Made by a program: the position numbers and the translations under genes. A stretch of 64,000 bases of DNA from Massilia agilis (GTDB taxonomy: Bacteria; Pseudomonadota; Gammaproteobacteria; Burkholderiales; Burkholderiaceae_D): positions 124,001 to 188,000 of the forward strand of contig NZ_JANUHB010000007.1 of assembly GCF_024756255.1 (NCBI RefSeq). Direction: 5' to 3'. Shown here in pieces: positions 41,465 to 52,387 of the stretch. Position 1 is the first letter of the stretch, and each line of letters begins with the position of its first letter. The notes beneath the pieces are model-generated. The model did not search any database and was not told the DNA's origin. It saw only the letters and a list, made by a program, of their open reading frames with translations.

Positions 41465-42943
41465 ATGAAATTGCTGATTGGATGTTTATTGAGTGTGGCC
41501 GCGTTCATGGCCGCGCCACCGGCTGCACAAGCCCAGGCCGAGGCCGGCGCGCACGGCCGCGGGGCGACACCGGCCACGCAGCGCGTCATCTACTGGAACA
41601 ATGCCTTGATCCGGGCGGTGGAGCTCGACCACGTGCCGGCGGCGCCCGGCGAAAACCGGGTCGCGGGCCAGCATGCCGGGCCCACCCACAGCAGCCGCGC
41701 GATGGCGATGGTGCAGCTGGCCGTGTTCGACGCCATCAACGCGATCGAGCAGAAGTACCCGAGCTACGCCGGAGTGCCACGCGCGCCGTCGGACACCTCG
41801 CCCGATGCCGCCGTCGCCCAGGCTGCGCACGACACGCTGGCCGCGCTGTGGACGGCGCAGCGGGCGCGCTTTGACAAGTGGCTGGCGGACGACCTGGCGG
41901 CCATTCCTAACGGGCGCGCCAAATATAACGGCATCGCGGTCGGCCGCCAGGCCGCAGCTGCGGTGCTGGCCCTGCGCGCGGGCGATGGCGCGGACAATAC
42001 CGACCGCACCGTCGGGGTGGACTATTTTCCCAGCAATGCCCCCGGCCACTGGCGGCCCGATCCGGTCAGCATGAGCACCGTCGCGCTGGGCGTAACCTGG
42101 GGTCAGGTGCGTCCATTCGTGGTGCCGTCGGTGGGCCAGTTCCAGGTGCCGCCGCCGCCGGCGCTCACCAGCGCGCAATACACGTCAGCGTTCAACCTGG
42201 TCAAGCGGCTGGGCGGTGACGGCAAGGTCACGCCAACGGCGCGCACGCGCGAGCAGACCGTGACCGGCATCTTCTGGAGTTACGACGGCTCGCCGTGGAT
42301 CGGCACGCCGCCCTGCATTTACAACAGAATCGTGGTCGAGATCGCGCGCAAGCGCACGCGCGACCCGGTCGAGCTGGCACGCCTGCTGGCGCTGGTGAAC
42401 GCGGCGATGGCCGATGCAGGCATCGCCGCGTGGAACGACAAGTGGCATTACGACTTCTGGCGCCCCGTCACCGGCATTCGCGAAGCGGACGAAGGCACCG
42501 GCCCGACCGGGCTGGGCGACGGCAATCCGGCCACGCGCGGCGACCCCGGCTGGACCCCGCTGGGTGCCCAGGCCACCAACACGCGCCGCCCGGACTTCAC
42601 GCCGCCGTTCCCGGCCTATCCGTCCGGGCATGCCTCGTTCGGCGGCGCCATGTTCCAGATGCTGCGCCGCTTCTACGGCACCGACCGCATCGCCTTCAGC
42701 TTCTTGTCCGACGAATGGAACGGCGTCAGCCGCGACAACCAGGGCTGGGTGCGGCCGCGCATCGTGCGCAGTTATGCGAGCCTGAGTCAGGCCGAACTGG
42801 AAAACGGCTACAGCCGCATCTACCTGGGCGTGCACTGGCAGTTCAACCTCGAAGGCATCGAGCAGGGCAACGCCATTGCCGATTACGTGTTCGAGCATGG
42901 CCTGGTTGCCGCCAACCAGGCCGCCGGCTGTCCCTGCCACTGA
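41465..42943 (+). CDS. Vanadium-dependent haloperoxidase/PAP2-type acid phosphatase, secreted
   Basis: 492 residues with a signal peptide (MKLLIGCLLSVAAFMAAPPAAQAQ). The three vanadate/phosphate motifs are present in order: KWHYDFWRPVTGIREAD, AYPSGHASFGGAMF and SRIYLGVHWQFN. The last usually ends in Asp (HxxxD); here it is Asn. Length and the N-terminal helical half fit bacterial vanadium chloroperoxidase-like proteins. Whether it oxidises halides or hydrolyses phosphate esters cannot be decided from sequence. Confidence 0.83.
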   Translation: MKLLIGCLLSVAAFMAAPPAAQAQAEAGAHGRGATPATQRVIYWNNALIRAVELDHVPAAPGENRVAGQHAGPTHSSRAMAMVQLAVFDAINAIEQKYPSYAGVPRAPSDTSPDAAVAQAAHDTLAALWTAQRARFDKWLADDLAAIPNGRAKYNGIAVGRQAAAAVLALRAGDGADNTDRTVGVDYFPSNAPGHWRPDPVSMSTVALGVTWGQVRPFVVPSVGQFQVPPPPALTSAQYTSAFNLVKRLGGDGKVTPTARTREQTVTGIFWSYDGSPWIGTPPCIYNRIVVEIARKRTRDPVELARLLALVNAAMADAGIAAWNDKWHYDFWRPVTGIREADEGTGPTGLGDGNPATRGDPGWTPLGAQATNTRRPDFTPPFPAYPSGHASFGGAMFQMLRRFYGTDRIAFSFLSDEWNGVSRDNQGWVRPRIVRSYASLSQAELENGYSRIYLGVHWQFNLEGIEQGNAIADYVFEHGLVAANQAAGCPCH

Positions 42944-42946
42944 GGC

Positions 42947-43648
42947 TTACTGGCCGGGCACCTGCAAGCCCTGGGCCACGGCCGGGCGCTGGACAAAGGC
43001 ATCGAGCGCGCGGGCGACGTTCTTGTAGTTGTCGAATTCGACCAGTTCGCCCGCGCCATAGAAACCGACCAGGTTGCGAATCCACGGGAAGGTCGCGATG
43101 TCGGCGATCGTGTACTCGTCGCCCGCGATCCAGGGTTGGGCCGCCAGCAGCCTGTCGAGCACGCCGAGCAGGCGCTTCGATTCGGCCACATAGCGGTCGC
43201 GCGGGCGCTTGTCTTCGAACTCGCGGCCGGCGAATTTGTGGAAGAAGCCCACCTGGCCGAACATCGGGCCGACGCCGCCCATCTGGAACATCAGCCACTG
43301 GATGGCCTGGTAGCGCGCGGCCGGGTCGCGCGGGATGAACCGGCCCGTCTTTTCGGCCAGGTAGAGCAGGATGGCGCCGGATTCGAACAGCGGCAGCGGC
43401 TTGCCGCCGGGGCCGTCCGGATCGATGATCGCGGGGATCTTGTTGTTCGGGTTGAGCGACAGGAATTCGGGGCTCAGCTGGTCATTGGTGTCGAAGGAAA
43501 CGCGGTGCGCCTCGTAGGGCAGGCCGGTTTCCTCGAGCATGATCGAGACTTTGACACCGTTGGGGGTGGGCAGCGAGTAGAGCTGGATGCGGTCCGGATG
43601 CCGGGCCGGCCATTTGGTCGTGATCGGGAAGGAGCTGAGATCGGTCAT
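42947..43648 (-). CDS. Glutathione-dependent disulfide-bond oxidoreductase, YfcG/YghU-type GST
   Basis: 233 residues. The N-terminal domain has IQLYSLPTPNGVKVSIMLEETGLPYEAHRV, with the TxNGxK motif of Nu-class GSTs. NPNNKIPAIIDPDGPGGKPLPLFESGAILLYLAEK follows. The C-terminal domain has QMGGVGPMFGQVGFFHKFA, diagnostic of E. coli YfcG/YghU, which reduce disulfides using two glutathiones. It converges on the haloperoxidase gene with 3 bases between stops. Confidence 0.88.
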   Translation of the reverse strand: MTDLSSFPITTKWPARHPDRIQLYSLPTPNGVKVSIMLEETGLPYEAHRVSFDTNDQLSPEFLSLNPNNKIPAIIDPDGPGGKPLPLFESGAILLYLAEKTGRFIPRDPAARYQAIQWLMFQMGGVGPMFGQVGFFHKFAGREFEDKRPRDRYVAESKRLLGVLDRLLAAQPWIAGDEYTIADIATFPWIRNLVGFYGAGELVEFDNYKNVARALDAFVQRPAVAQGLQVPGQ

Positions 43649-43835
43649 CGTGGGCAGTCGTGGTCAAGGTGGCGAACCGCGCAGCGGCGCGCGGGCTGGA
43701 TCTTGCAACGATACCAAACAACGGCGGACCGCGCAGGGCAGCTGGTGACGCCGTCTTCCCAGTCGCTCGCGCTGCCGCTACGTTTCTGATAGGGAACCTA
43801 TATACTCGCTGGTTTTTGAACAGACGACCCAGCGC

Positions 43836-46250
43836 ATGGACTACCGCGGCACGCCAAACGACGACGACATCGACCAGCAAAAGCTTGGAATCCCCGACGG
43901 CACGCCGATTTTTGGCGATGCCGGCAACGACACGATTGCGGTGTCCGGGGCGCTGGCCATCGGCGGCCGCGGCAACGATACGCTGGTGGCCAAGGCCGGT
44001 TACGCGACCGTGGCCTACTGGGATTCGCCCTCGGGCGTGCGGGTCGACTTGGGCACGGGCGTGGCCGAGGATGGCTTTGGCACCGTCGACAAGCTGGTCG
44101 GCTTCAAGGTGGTCCAGGGCTCGCCCTGGGACGACACGCTGATTGGCGGCAGTGCCGACGAATTTTTCTATGGCGGCGCCGGCAACAACGTGGTCATCGG
44201 CGGCGCCGGCTTCGACGAGGTCGATTACTTCTTTGAAAAATCGACCGCAGCCGACGTCAGCTACGACGCCGCGAGCGACACCTTCACCGTCGTCAAACAC
44301 TTTACCAACGGCGACAAGGGTACCGACAAGCTCAGCGGCGTGGAAGCGATCCGGTTCACCGGCGAAGGTGCGGATGGTGTGCTGATCCTGCGCTCCGCGT
44401 TTGTCGGCGATTTCCGCACCAGCAAGACGATGGTGCAGGCTCCCGTGCCCGCGGGCTCGGGCGTCACGCAATTCAAGGCTGGTGATTTCAACGGCGACGG
44501 ACACACCGACTTGGCGTTCGTGACGCAAACCGGCACCGGCACCGCGCCCGCGCCCACCTTCGTGTTCGCTGGCGACGGCAAGGGCGGCTTTGCCGACGCC
44601 ACCGCCAGCCTGCTGGGCAGCGTGCCGATGAAGGTCGTCGGCGGCGGGCGCAGCATCGTCGCGGACTTCAACAATGACGGGCGCAGCGACCTGTTCCAGC
44701 TCGACTTTGGCAACGACGCGCCGCCGTTTTCCGGCGGTCAGAACAGCTTGTACCTGTCATCGCCCGGCACACCGGCGCTGGCGGACGTGAGCAACACCCT
44801 GCCGCGCCGCGATGACCTCAACCATGGCGGCAGCGCCGGCGACGTCGACGGCGATGGCGATATCGACGTGCTGGTGAACACCCTCGACAAGGGCGACTTC
44901 CTGCTCATCAACGACGGCACGGGGCATTTCCGCGAGATGCCCTCGCTGCTGCCGCGTCCCACCACCGAGCTGGGCGGCGTCGAGTACCACGAGACCCACA
45001 CCTTCTCGGGCATGGTCGATGTCAACGGCGATGGCGCGCTCGACCTGATCCTGGGCGCTTGGGACGGCAATATCGTGGACAGCGGCACCAAGCTGCTGCT
45101 CAACGACGGCCACGGTAATTTCACCGGCACCGCGCCGATCACACTGCCGGCCAGTTGCATCGCCAAGGAGATCGTGCTCGAAGTGGAGGCGATCGACCTG
45201 AACGGCGACGCCTTCCCCGACCTGATGCTCAGCGTGACCAATGGTGGCGAGCGCGACCTGTTCTATCACACGGACTACATCCAGCTGCTGGTCAACGACG
45301 GCACCGGCCACTTCCGCGACGAAACGGCCGCACGCTTACCGCAGAGCAAAGACAGCACCGACCCCGGCTGGCTGATGTCGCTCACCTCGGTGGACTTCAA
45401 CCATGACGGCTTTGCCGACATCCTGGCCGAGTCGGCGGGCTGGCCGATCACGTCCAAGGTGTACCTGAACCAGGGCGACGGCACCTTCAGGCTGGACTGG
45501 GAGTCCGGCACCGGCCAGCGCGCCATCGTGGCCGACGTGGACAGCGACGGCATGGCCGACGTGGTGACCGCCACCGACCAGGGCGCGGTCACGATCTCGC
45601 TCAACAAGCTGGCCAACGGCCACATCTACAAGGCCAATTTCGGCGGCGACAGCCTGCTTGGCTCGAGCGGCAACGATAGCTTCATCGCGCGCCCGGGCAG
45701 CGATGTGTTCGACGGCGCCGGCGGGTTCGACACCGTCGTGTTCGAGGGCAAGCGCGCGGGGTATGCCGTGTCCACCTACGGCCCCGGTTTCAAGCTGGCC
45801 GCCGCCAGCGGCAGCGCCGTGATTGCCAACATCGAGCGCGCCGTGTTCAGCGACGGCGCGCTGGCGTTCGACCTGTCCGGCGCGGCCGGGCAGGCCTACC
45901 GCGTCTATCAGGCCGCGTTCGACCGCGCCCCGGACGAGGCGGGCCTGGGCTACTGGATCGGCGCCATGGACAAGGGCCTGCCGCTGCTGGACGTGGCGGC
46001 GCAGTTCGTCGCCAGCGCCGAATTCACCGACCGCTACGGCAAGCTCGACGGAGCGGCGTTCCTGACCACGGTCTACCACAACGTGCTGCACCGCGAGCCG
46101 GACGCGAAGGGGCTGGAGTTCTGGGTCAACTTCATGGACGGCGGTGGCAGCCGCGCCGAGTTGCTGGCGCAATTTAGCGAAAGCCACGAGAACCAAGTCC
46201 AGGTCATCGGCGCGATCGCGCACGGGATTGCTTTCCTGCCTTACCATTGA
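43836..46250 (+). CDS. RTX/FG-GAP (VCBS-like) repeat protein with C-terminal DUF4214 domain
   Basis: 804 residues without a signal peptide. The N-terminal part has RTX-like nonapeptides (GDAGNDTIA, GGRGNDTLVA, GGAGNNVVIGGAGFDEV). About seven FG-GAP/VCBS blades follow, marked by calcium-binding DxNxDGxxD motifs (DFNGDGHTDLAF, DFNNDGRSDLFQ, DVDGDGDIDVLVN, DVNGDGALDLILG, DFNHDGFADILAE). Another RTX-like stretch (LGSSGNDSFIARPGSD) precedes a C-terminal DUF4214 region with two copies (VYQAAFDRAPDEAGLGYWIGAM, VYHNVLHREPDAKGLEFWVNFM). The build suggests a calcium-dependent extracellular protein exported by a type I system, but no type I exporter is near. Confidence 0.88.
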   Translation: MDYRGTPNDDDIDQQKLGIPDGTPIFGDAGNDTIAVSGALAIGGRGNDTLVAKAGYATVAYWDSPSGVRVDLGTGVAEDGFGTVDKLVGFKVVQGSPWDDTLIGGSADEFFYGGAGNNVVIGGAGFDEVDYFFEKSTAADVSYDAASDTFTVVKHFTNGDKGTDKLSGVEAIRFTGEGADGVLILRSAFVGDFRTSKTMVQAPVPAGSGVTQFKAGDFNGDGHTDLAFVTQTGTGTAPAPTFVFAGDGKGGFADATASLLGSVPMKVVGGGRSIVADFNNDGRSDLFQLDFGNDAPPFSGGQNSLYLSSPGTPALADVSNTLPRRDDLNHGGSAGDVDGDGDIDVLVNTLDKGDFLLINDGTGHFREMPSLLPRPTTELGGVEYHETHTFSGMVDVNGDGALDLILGAWDGNIVDSGTKLLLNDGHGNFTGTAPITLPASCIAKEIVLEVEAIDLNGDAFPDLMLSVTNGGERDLFYHTDYIQLLVNDGTGHFRDETAARLPQSKDSTDPGWLMSLTSVDFNHDGFADILAESAGWPITSKVYLNQGDGTFRLDWESGTGQRAIVADVDSDGMADVVTATDQGAVTISLNKLANGHIYKANFGGDSLLGSSGNDSFIARPGSDVFDGAGGFDTVVFEGKRAGYAVSTYGPGFKLAAASGSAVIANIERAVFSDGALAFDLSGAAGQAYRVYQAAFDRAPDEAGLGYWIGAMDKGLPLLDVAAQFVASAEFTDRYGKLDGAAFLTTVYHNVLHREPDAKGLEFWVNFMDGGGSRAELLAQFSESHENQVQVIGAIAHGIAFLPYH

Positions 46251-46273
46251 GGCCGGCGGCCGTAGGCTATAAT
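46247..46273 (+). promoter_or_regulatory. Candidate promoter of trmB
   Basis: TTGAGG (46247-46252) and TATAAT (46268-46273) with a 15-base spacer, shorter than ideal, 28 bases before the ATG. The -35 overlaps the stop codon of the preceding gene. Confidence 0.45.
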
Positions 46274-46301
46274 CCCGCCGTCTTTTTCTTCCCGCGATCC
46301 C

Positions 46302-47021
46302 ATGTCCTCCGATACCACGAACAACGGCCCGGCCCGCCAAATGCTGTACGACCCGACCGAGCGCCGCATCCGCAGCTTCGTCACCCGCGCCGGCCGCCTG
46401 TCCACGGCGCAGGCGCGCGCGTTCGAGGAGTTCGGCCCGCAGTTCCTGGTCGGCTACACCAAGGACCCGCTCGATTTTGACGCCGCGTTCGGTCGCCATG
46501 CGCCGGTCGTGCTGGAAATCGGCTTTGGCATGGGCGACACCACGGCCCACATCGCGCGTACGATGCCGGAGAAAAACTTCCTCGGCGTCGAAGTGCATAC
46601 GCCGGGCGTGGGCAGCCTGCTCAAGCAGATCGGCGAACAGGGCATCACCAACCTGCGCCTGATCCAGCACGATGCGGTCGAGGTGCTGCGCGACATGATT
46701 CCGGACGGTTCGCTGGCCGGCGTGCATATCTTCTTCCCCGACCCGTGGCACAAGGCGCGCCACAACAAGCGCCGCCTGATCCAGGGGCCATTCGTGGCGG
46801 CGCTGTGCGCGAAGCTGGCGCCGGGCGGCTACATCCACCTGGCCACCGACTGGGAAGACTACGCGGTGCAGATGCTCGAGGTGCTGTCCAACGAGCCGGC
46901 GCTGCAGAACACCGCCGAGGGCTACGCCGACAAGCCGTCGTATCGCCCGCTGACCAAGTTCGAAAACCGCGGCATCAAGCTCGGCCACGGGGTCTGGGAC
47001 CTGGTGTTCACCAAGCGGTAA
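46302..47021 (+). CDS. trmB: tRNA (guanine46-N7)-methyltransferase
   Basis: 239 residues. TrmB places m7G at position 46 in the variable loop of tRNA. Motifs: IRSFVTRAGRLSTAQARAFEEFGP at the N terminus, SAM site VVLEIGFGMGDTT, and the catalytic FFPDPWHKARHNKRRL. The C-terminal TKFENRG is also conserved. Confidence 0.96.
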   Translation: MSSDTTNNGPARQMLYDPTERRIRSFVTRAGRLSTAQARAFEEFGPQFLVGYTKDPLDFDAAFGRHAPVVLEIGFGMGDTTAHIARTMPEKNFLGVEVHTPGVGSLLKQIGEQGITNLRLIQHDAVEVLRDMIPDGSLAGVHIFFPDPWHKARHNKRRLIQGPFVAALCAKLAPGGYIHLATDWEDYAVQMLEVLSNEPALQNTAEGYADKPSYRPLTKFENRGIKLGHGVWDLVFTKR

Positions 47022-47108
47022 ATACGCCGCCGGCCAGCCGAAAGAATCGCTGGCACAGGTCGCATTGTCCGCTTAGAATGCACACGTCTCCCGTAAGGTT
47101 TTTCACGC

Positions 47109-47456
47109 GTGCAACGTTACCTGACCCATGTCTTGTTGTCGCTCCTGCTGCTGTTGTCGCAGCAGGTGGGGCTGCTGCATGGGATTTCGCACGCCGCCGC
47201 GCTCGACCGTTCGCCGGTAGCGGCTGAAGTTTCGGACGCGAGAGCGGCCGGCGGCACCAGCCAGCCGAAGGCCGCGCTGTTCGACCTGTGCGCGCAGTGC
47301 GCGGCCAGCGCCCAGGTGGCGTTCGCGCTGCCCAGCGTGGTGCGCCTGTTCCTGCCGGTCGAGCTGGCCTTCAGCCTGCTCCCCGCGCCGCGCACGCCCA
47401 CCCTGTGCCTGCTGACGCACTGCGTCTTCCTGTCGCGCGCCCCACCCTCGGCCTGA
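47109..47456 (+). CDS. Small Cys-containing envelope protein (DUF2946-like) upstream of TonB receptor
   Basis: 115 residues starting at GTG (47109) behind a GTAAGG site; no ATG fits. An N-terminal hydrophobic segment (VLLSLLLLLSQQVGLLHGISHA) is followed by a CAQCAASAQVAFALP motif and a second hydrophobic stretch. The CxxC with flanking HxxSH recalls DUF2946-type small proteins often found next to metal-linked TonB receptors. Metal binding or delivery is an inference. The stop codon overlaps the start of a large inverted repeat leading to the receptor gene. Confidence 0.65.
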   Translation: MQRYLTHVLLSLLLLLSQQVGLLHGISHAAALDRSPVAAEVSDARAAGGTSQPKAALFDLCAQCAASAQVAFALPSVVRLFLPVELAFSLLPAPRTPTLCLLTHCVFLSRAPPSA

Positions 47457-47517
47457 TAACACCCGTTCCGATCAGCACTGCCGCCACCCCGGTGCCGGCA
47501 GTGCTGCCCGTTATCAG
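47453..47517 (+). other. Large two-part inverted repeat between small protein and TonB receptor
   Basis: Outer arms CTGATAAC (47453-47460) and GTTATCAG (47510-47517) flank inner arms CAGCACTGCCG (47473-47483) and CGGCAGTGCTG (47496-47506). The innermost loop can pair further (CACC with GGTG). It is followed by TTTT and ends 20 bases before the receptor ATG. It could act as a terminator/attenuator, a metal-regulator binding site, or an mRNA-stability structure. Confidence 0.75.
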
Positions 47518-47537
47518 TTTTGCTTGAGGTTGTTAAC

Positions 47538-49523
47538 ATGCACATCCAACGTACGCTGATCGCCAGCGCGGTCCTGCTGGCGTGCGGCACGCCGGCCTTT
47601 GCCCAGTCCGGCGGCGCCCCAATGACCAAGGTGGTCGTCACCGGTTCCGCCATCCGTGGCGCCGAGAGCGACCAGATCCTGAACCCGGCCAAGGTGCTGG
47701 GCGGCGACGAGCTGCGGGACAAGATCGGCAGCTCGCTCGGCGACACCCTGTCCCAGGAACTGGGCGTGTCCGCATCGGCGTTCGGCGCCGGCGCCTCGCG
47801 CCCGATCATCCGCGGCATGGAAGGCTCGCGCGTCAAAATGCTCGAAAACGGCATGGCCACCTCGGACGTATCCGGCCTGTCGAACGACCACGCGGTCGCC
47901 TCCGAAGGCGCGGTGGCGCGCCAGATCGAAATCCTGCGCGGGCCTGCCGCGCTGCTGTACGGCTCGGGCGCCATCGGCGGCCTGGTCAACGTGGTCAACG
48001 AGCGCATCCCGACCGAGCTCGTGCCACAGGCCAGCGGCCAGGCCGAAGCGCGCTATAGCACCGTGGACAATGGCCGCAACCTGTCCGGCTCGGTCGATGG
48101 TTCCAGCGGCAAGTTCGGCCTGCACGCGGACGCCAACTGGCGCGACACGGCCGACTACAAGATCCCCGGCAACGCCGTGCCGGGCGACCCAGGCTCGGCC
48201 TCGGGCCGGCTGCCGCATACCGACACCAACGAGAAGAGCGTGGGCGTGGGCGGCTCGTACATCGACGACTGGGGCTATGTCGGCGCGTCCGCCAACCACC
48301 TGTCGAACCTGTACGGCATCCCCAGCGCCGAGGGCTCGCGCATCGACCAGAAGCAGGACCGCTACGACCTCGACAGCCTGGTCAAGGCGCCGCTGGCCGG
48401 CTTTACCTCGCTGCGCATGAAGGCTGGCTACACCGACTACCACCATGCCGAGCTCGACCAGCAAGGCAACCCGGCCACGCTGTTCTCCAACCGTTCGCTG
48501 GAAACGCGCGCCGAGCTGGAGCACAAGCCGTGGGCGGGCCTGCACGGCACGGTCGGGTTCCAGACCGAGAACACCCACTTTTCGGCGCTCAGCGCGGACG
48601 GCGGTCCGGACACGGTGCCGGTCACGCACTCGACCTCGGCCGCTGCGTTCGTCGTGGAGGAAGCGGATGCCGGACCGGTGCGCCTGTCCGCCGGCCTGCG
48701 CTATGAAGCAGTGAAACGTTCGCCGGTCGGCAACAAGGAGCGCCAGTTCGACCTCGCCTCCGGCTCGTTTGGCGCGCTGTGGCCGTTCATGCCGGGCTAC
48801 AGCGTCGGCGCCACGGTCTCGTACGCGCAGCGCGCGCCGTCCATCGACGAGCTGTACTCGGGCGGCCCGCACGACGCGACCCAGACCTTTGATATCGGCA
48901 ACCCCAACCTGGAAAAGGAGAGCTCGCGCAACATCGAGCTGTCGCTGCAAAAGACGAGCGGGCTGCTGCGCTGGAAGGCGAACTTGTTCCGCAACAACGT
49001 CAACAACTTCATCTACGGCCGCGTGACCGACACGCTGGTGGACGAGGACGGCAACCCGAACGGCCCGTATCGCCAGCGCCTGTTCGAGCAGGCCAAGGCC
49101 CACATCCAGGGCGCCGAGGCCGAGCTGGGCTACAACCAGACCGGGGCCGGCTGGTCCGGCCGGGTGTTTGCCGACACCTCGCGCGGACGGCTGGACGCGG
49201 GCGGCAACCTGCCGCTGCAGCCGGCCGACCGCATCGGCGCCGGGATCGGCTACCGCGAGGCGGCCTGGCGCGGCGGGCTGACGCTGACGCATGCGTTCAG
49301 CCAGGACCGGCTGGCGGTGTCGGAACACACGCCGACCCCCGGCTACAACCAGCTCGATGCGCATCTGTCGTACACGCAGCGGCTGGGCGAGCATGACCTG
49401 ACGTGGTTCCTGCTGGCCAAGAACCTGCTGAACGAGGATATCCGGATGTCGACGTCGCTGCTGAAGGATATTGCGCCGCTGCCGGGGCGCAATTTCGTGT
49501 TTGGGGTGCGGACGAAGTTCTGA
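47538..49523 (+). CDS. TonB-dependent outer-membrane receptor, ZnuD-like
   Basis: 661 residues from the ATG at 47538. The signal peptide MHIQRTLIASAVLLACGTPAFAQ is followed by a plug domain (SRPIIRGMEGSRVKMLENGMATSDVSGLSNDHAVASE...ILRGPAALLYGSGAIGGLVNVV) and a 22-stranded barrel ending in NFVFGVRTKF with terminal Phe. The plug motifs resemble ZnuD zinc/haem receptors of Neisseria. Zinc as substrate is inference; no Zur gene is present in the window. Confidence 0.85.
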   Translation: MHIQRTLIASAVLLACGTPAFAQSGGAPMTKVVVTGSAIRGAESDQILNPAKVLGGDELRDKIGSSLGDTLSQELGVSASAFGAGASRPIIRGMEGSRVKMLENGMATSDVSGLSNDHAVASEGAVARQIEILRGPAALLYGSGAIGGLVNVVNERIPTELVPQASGQAEARYSTVDNGRNLSGSVDGSSGKFGLHADANWRDTADYKIPGNAVPGDPGSASGRLPHTDTNEKSVGVGGSYIDDWGYVGASANHLSNLYGIPSAEGSRIDQKQDRYDLDSLVKAPLAGFTSLRMKAGYTDYHHAELDQQGNPATLFSNRSLETRAELEHKPWAGLHGTVGFQTENTHFSALSADGGPDTVPVTHSTSAAAFVVEEADAGPVRLSAGLRYEAVKRSPVGNKERQFDLASGSFGALWPFMPGYSVGATVSYAQRAPSIDELYSGGPHDATQTFDIGNPNLEKESSRNIELSLQKTSGLLRWKANLFRNNVNNFIYGRVTDTLVDEDGNPNGPYRQRLFEQAKAHIQGAEAELGYNQTGAGWSGRVFADTSRGRLDAGGNLPLQPADRIGAGIGYREAAWRGGLTLTHAFSQDRLAVSEHTPTPGYNQLDAHLSYTQRLGEHDLTWFLLAKNLLNEDIRMSTSLLKDIAPLPGRNFVFGVRTKF

Positions 49524-49534
49524 CTGGGTTTGCG

Positions 49535-49585
49535 GTAGGGTGGGCAGGTCGTTCGGCTGGGCACTGCCCAGCCTCACCCCACGCG
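49535..49585. repeat. Palindromic repeat, GTAGGGTGGGC family, expanded core
   Basis: A single copy with the outer GTAGGGTGGGC...CCCACGCG frame and an inserted hairpin GGCTGGGCACTGCCCAGCC. It lies between the converging TonB receptor and recQ genes. Confidence 0.7.
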
Positions 49586-49603
49586 TTCAAATGACGCCCG
49601 CGT

Positions 49604-51424
<1,821 letters not shown>

Positions 51425-51443
51425 GTGTTTGGAATTCCCGGGC

Positions 51444-52277
51444 TTATTCCGCCCACATCACCCAGCCGAAATGGGCCGTGGCGATCACGACGATCCCGAA
51501 CACGATACGGTACCAGGCGAACGCGGTAAAGTCGTGCGAGCTGATGTAGCGCAGCAGCCAGCGTACGCACAGGAAGGCCGAGGCGAACGCGGCCAGGCCG
51601 CCGATGCCGAACAGCGGCAGGTCGGCGGCGGACAGCGCGGCGCGTTCCTTGATCACCGAGTAGGCGGTGGCCGCCAGCAGGGTCGGGATGGCGAGGAAGA
51701 ACGAGAATTCGGTGGCCGCCTTGCGCGACAGGCCGAACAGCATGCCGCCGATGATGGTCGCGCCCGAACGGCTGGTGCCGGGGATCAGCGCGAACGCCTG
51801 CGCGCAGCCGACCTTCAGCGCGTCGATCATGCTCATGTCGTCCACGGTCTCGATGCGGTGGGTGCCGGGCAGGGTCTTGTGGCGGCGCTCGGCCCACAGG
51901 ATCACCAGCGCACCAACGATGAAGGCCAGCGCCACCGGCAGCGGCGCGAACAGGTGCGCCTTGATCGCCTTGTTGAACAAGAAGCCCAGGATGGCCGCCG
52001 GCAGGAACGCGACCACCAGGTTGAGCGCGAATTTCTGCTGGCGCGGGTCGGACGCAATGCCGCCCAGCACGGTGCCGATGCGCGCCCGGTATTCCCACAT
52101 CACGGCCAGGATCGCCCCGGCCTGGATCGCAATGTCGAACACCTTCGCGCGCTCGTCGGTGAAATTGAGCAGGCTGCCAGCCAGGATCAGGTGGCCGGTC
52201 GACGAAATCGGCAGGAATTCGGTGAAGCCCTCGACCAGGCCCATGATGACCGCCTTGAGCGCGAAGATGATGTCCAT
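51444..52277 (-). CDS. uppP: Undecaprenyl-diphosphatase
   Basis: 277 residues, multi-span membrane enzyme that recycles the lipid carrier for peptidoglycan and O-antigen. The active-site motifs EGFTEFLPISSTGHLIL (about 17-33) and PGTSRSGATIIGG are intact. It is also known as BacA because overproduction gives bacitracin resistance. Confidence 0.96.
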   Translation of the reverse strand: MDIIFALKAVIMGLVEGFTEFLPISSTGHLILAGSLLNFTDERAKVFDIAIQAGAILAVMWEYRARIGTVLGGIASDPRQQKFALNLVVAFLPAAILGFLFNKAIKAHLFAPLPVALAFIVGALVILWAERRHKTLPGTHRIETVDDMSMIDALKVGCAQAFALIPGTSRSGATIIGGMLFGLSRKAATEFSFFLAIPTLLAATAYSVIKERAALSAADLPLFGIGGLAAFASAFLCVRWLLRYISSHDFTAFAWYRIVFGIVVIATAHFGWVMWAE

Positions 52278-52387
52278 GTGTTGTGAAAATGGTTTGGGAA
52301 AGTTTCAGCTGCGGAAGGAAACTGCGCGGGTCCGAAGCTTACCACGAGCATCGTCTCCCCCGGTAAGACGGCCGCAAAGAATTCCCG

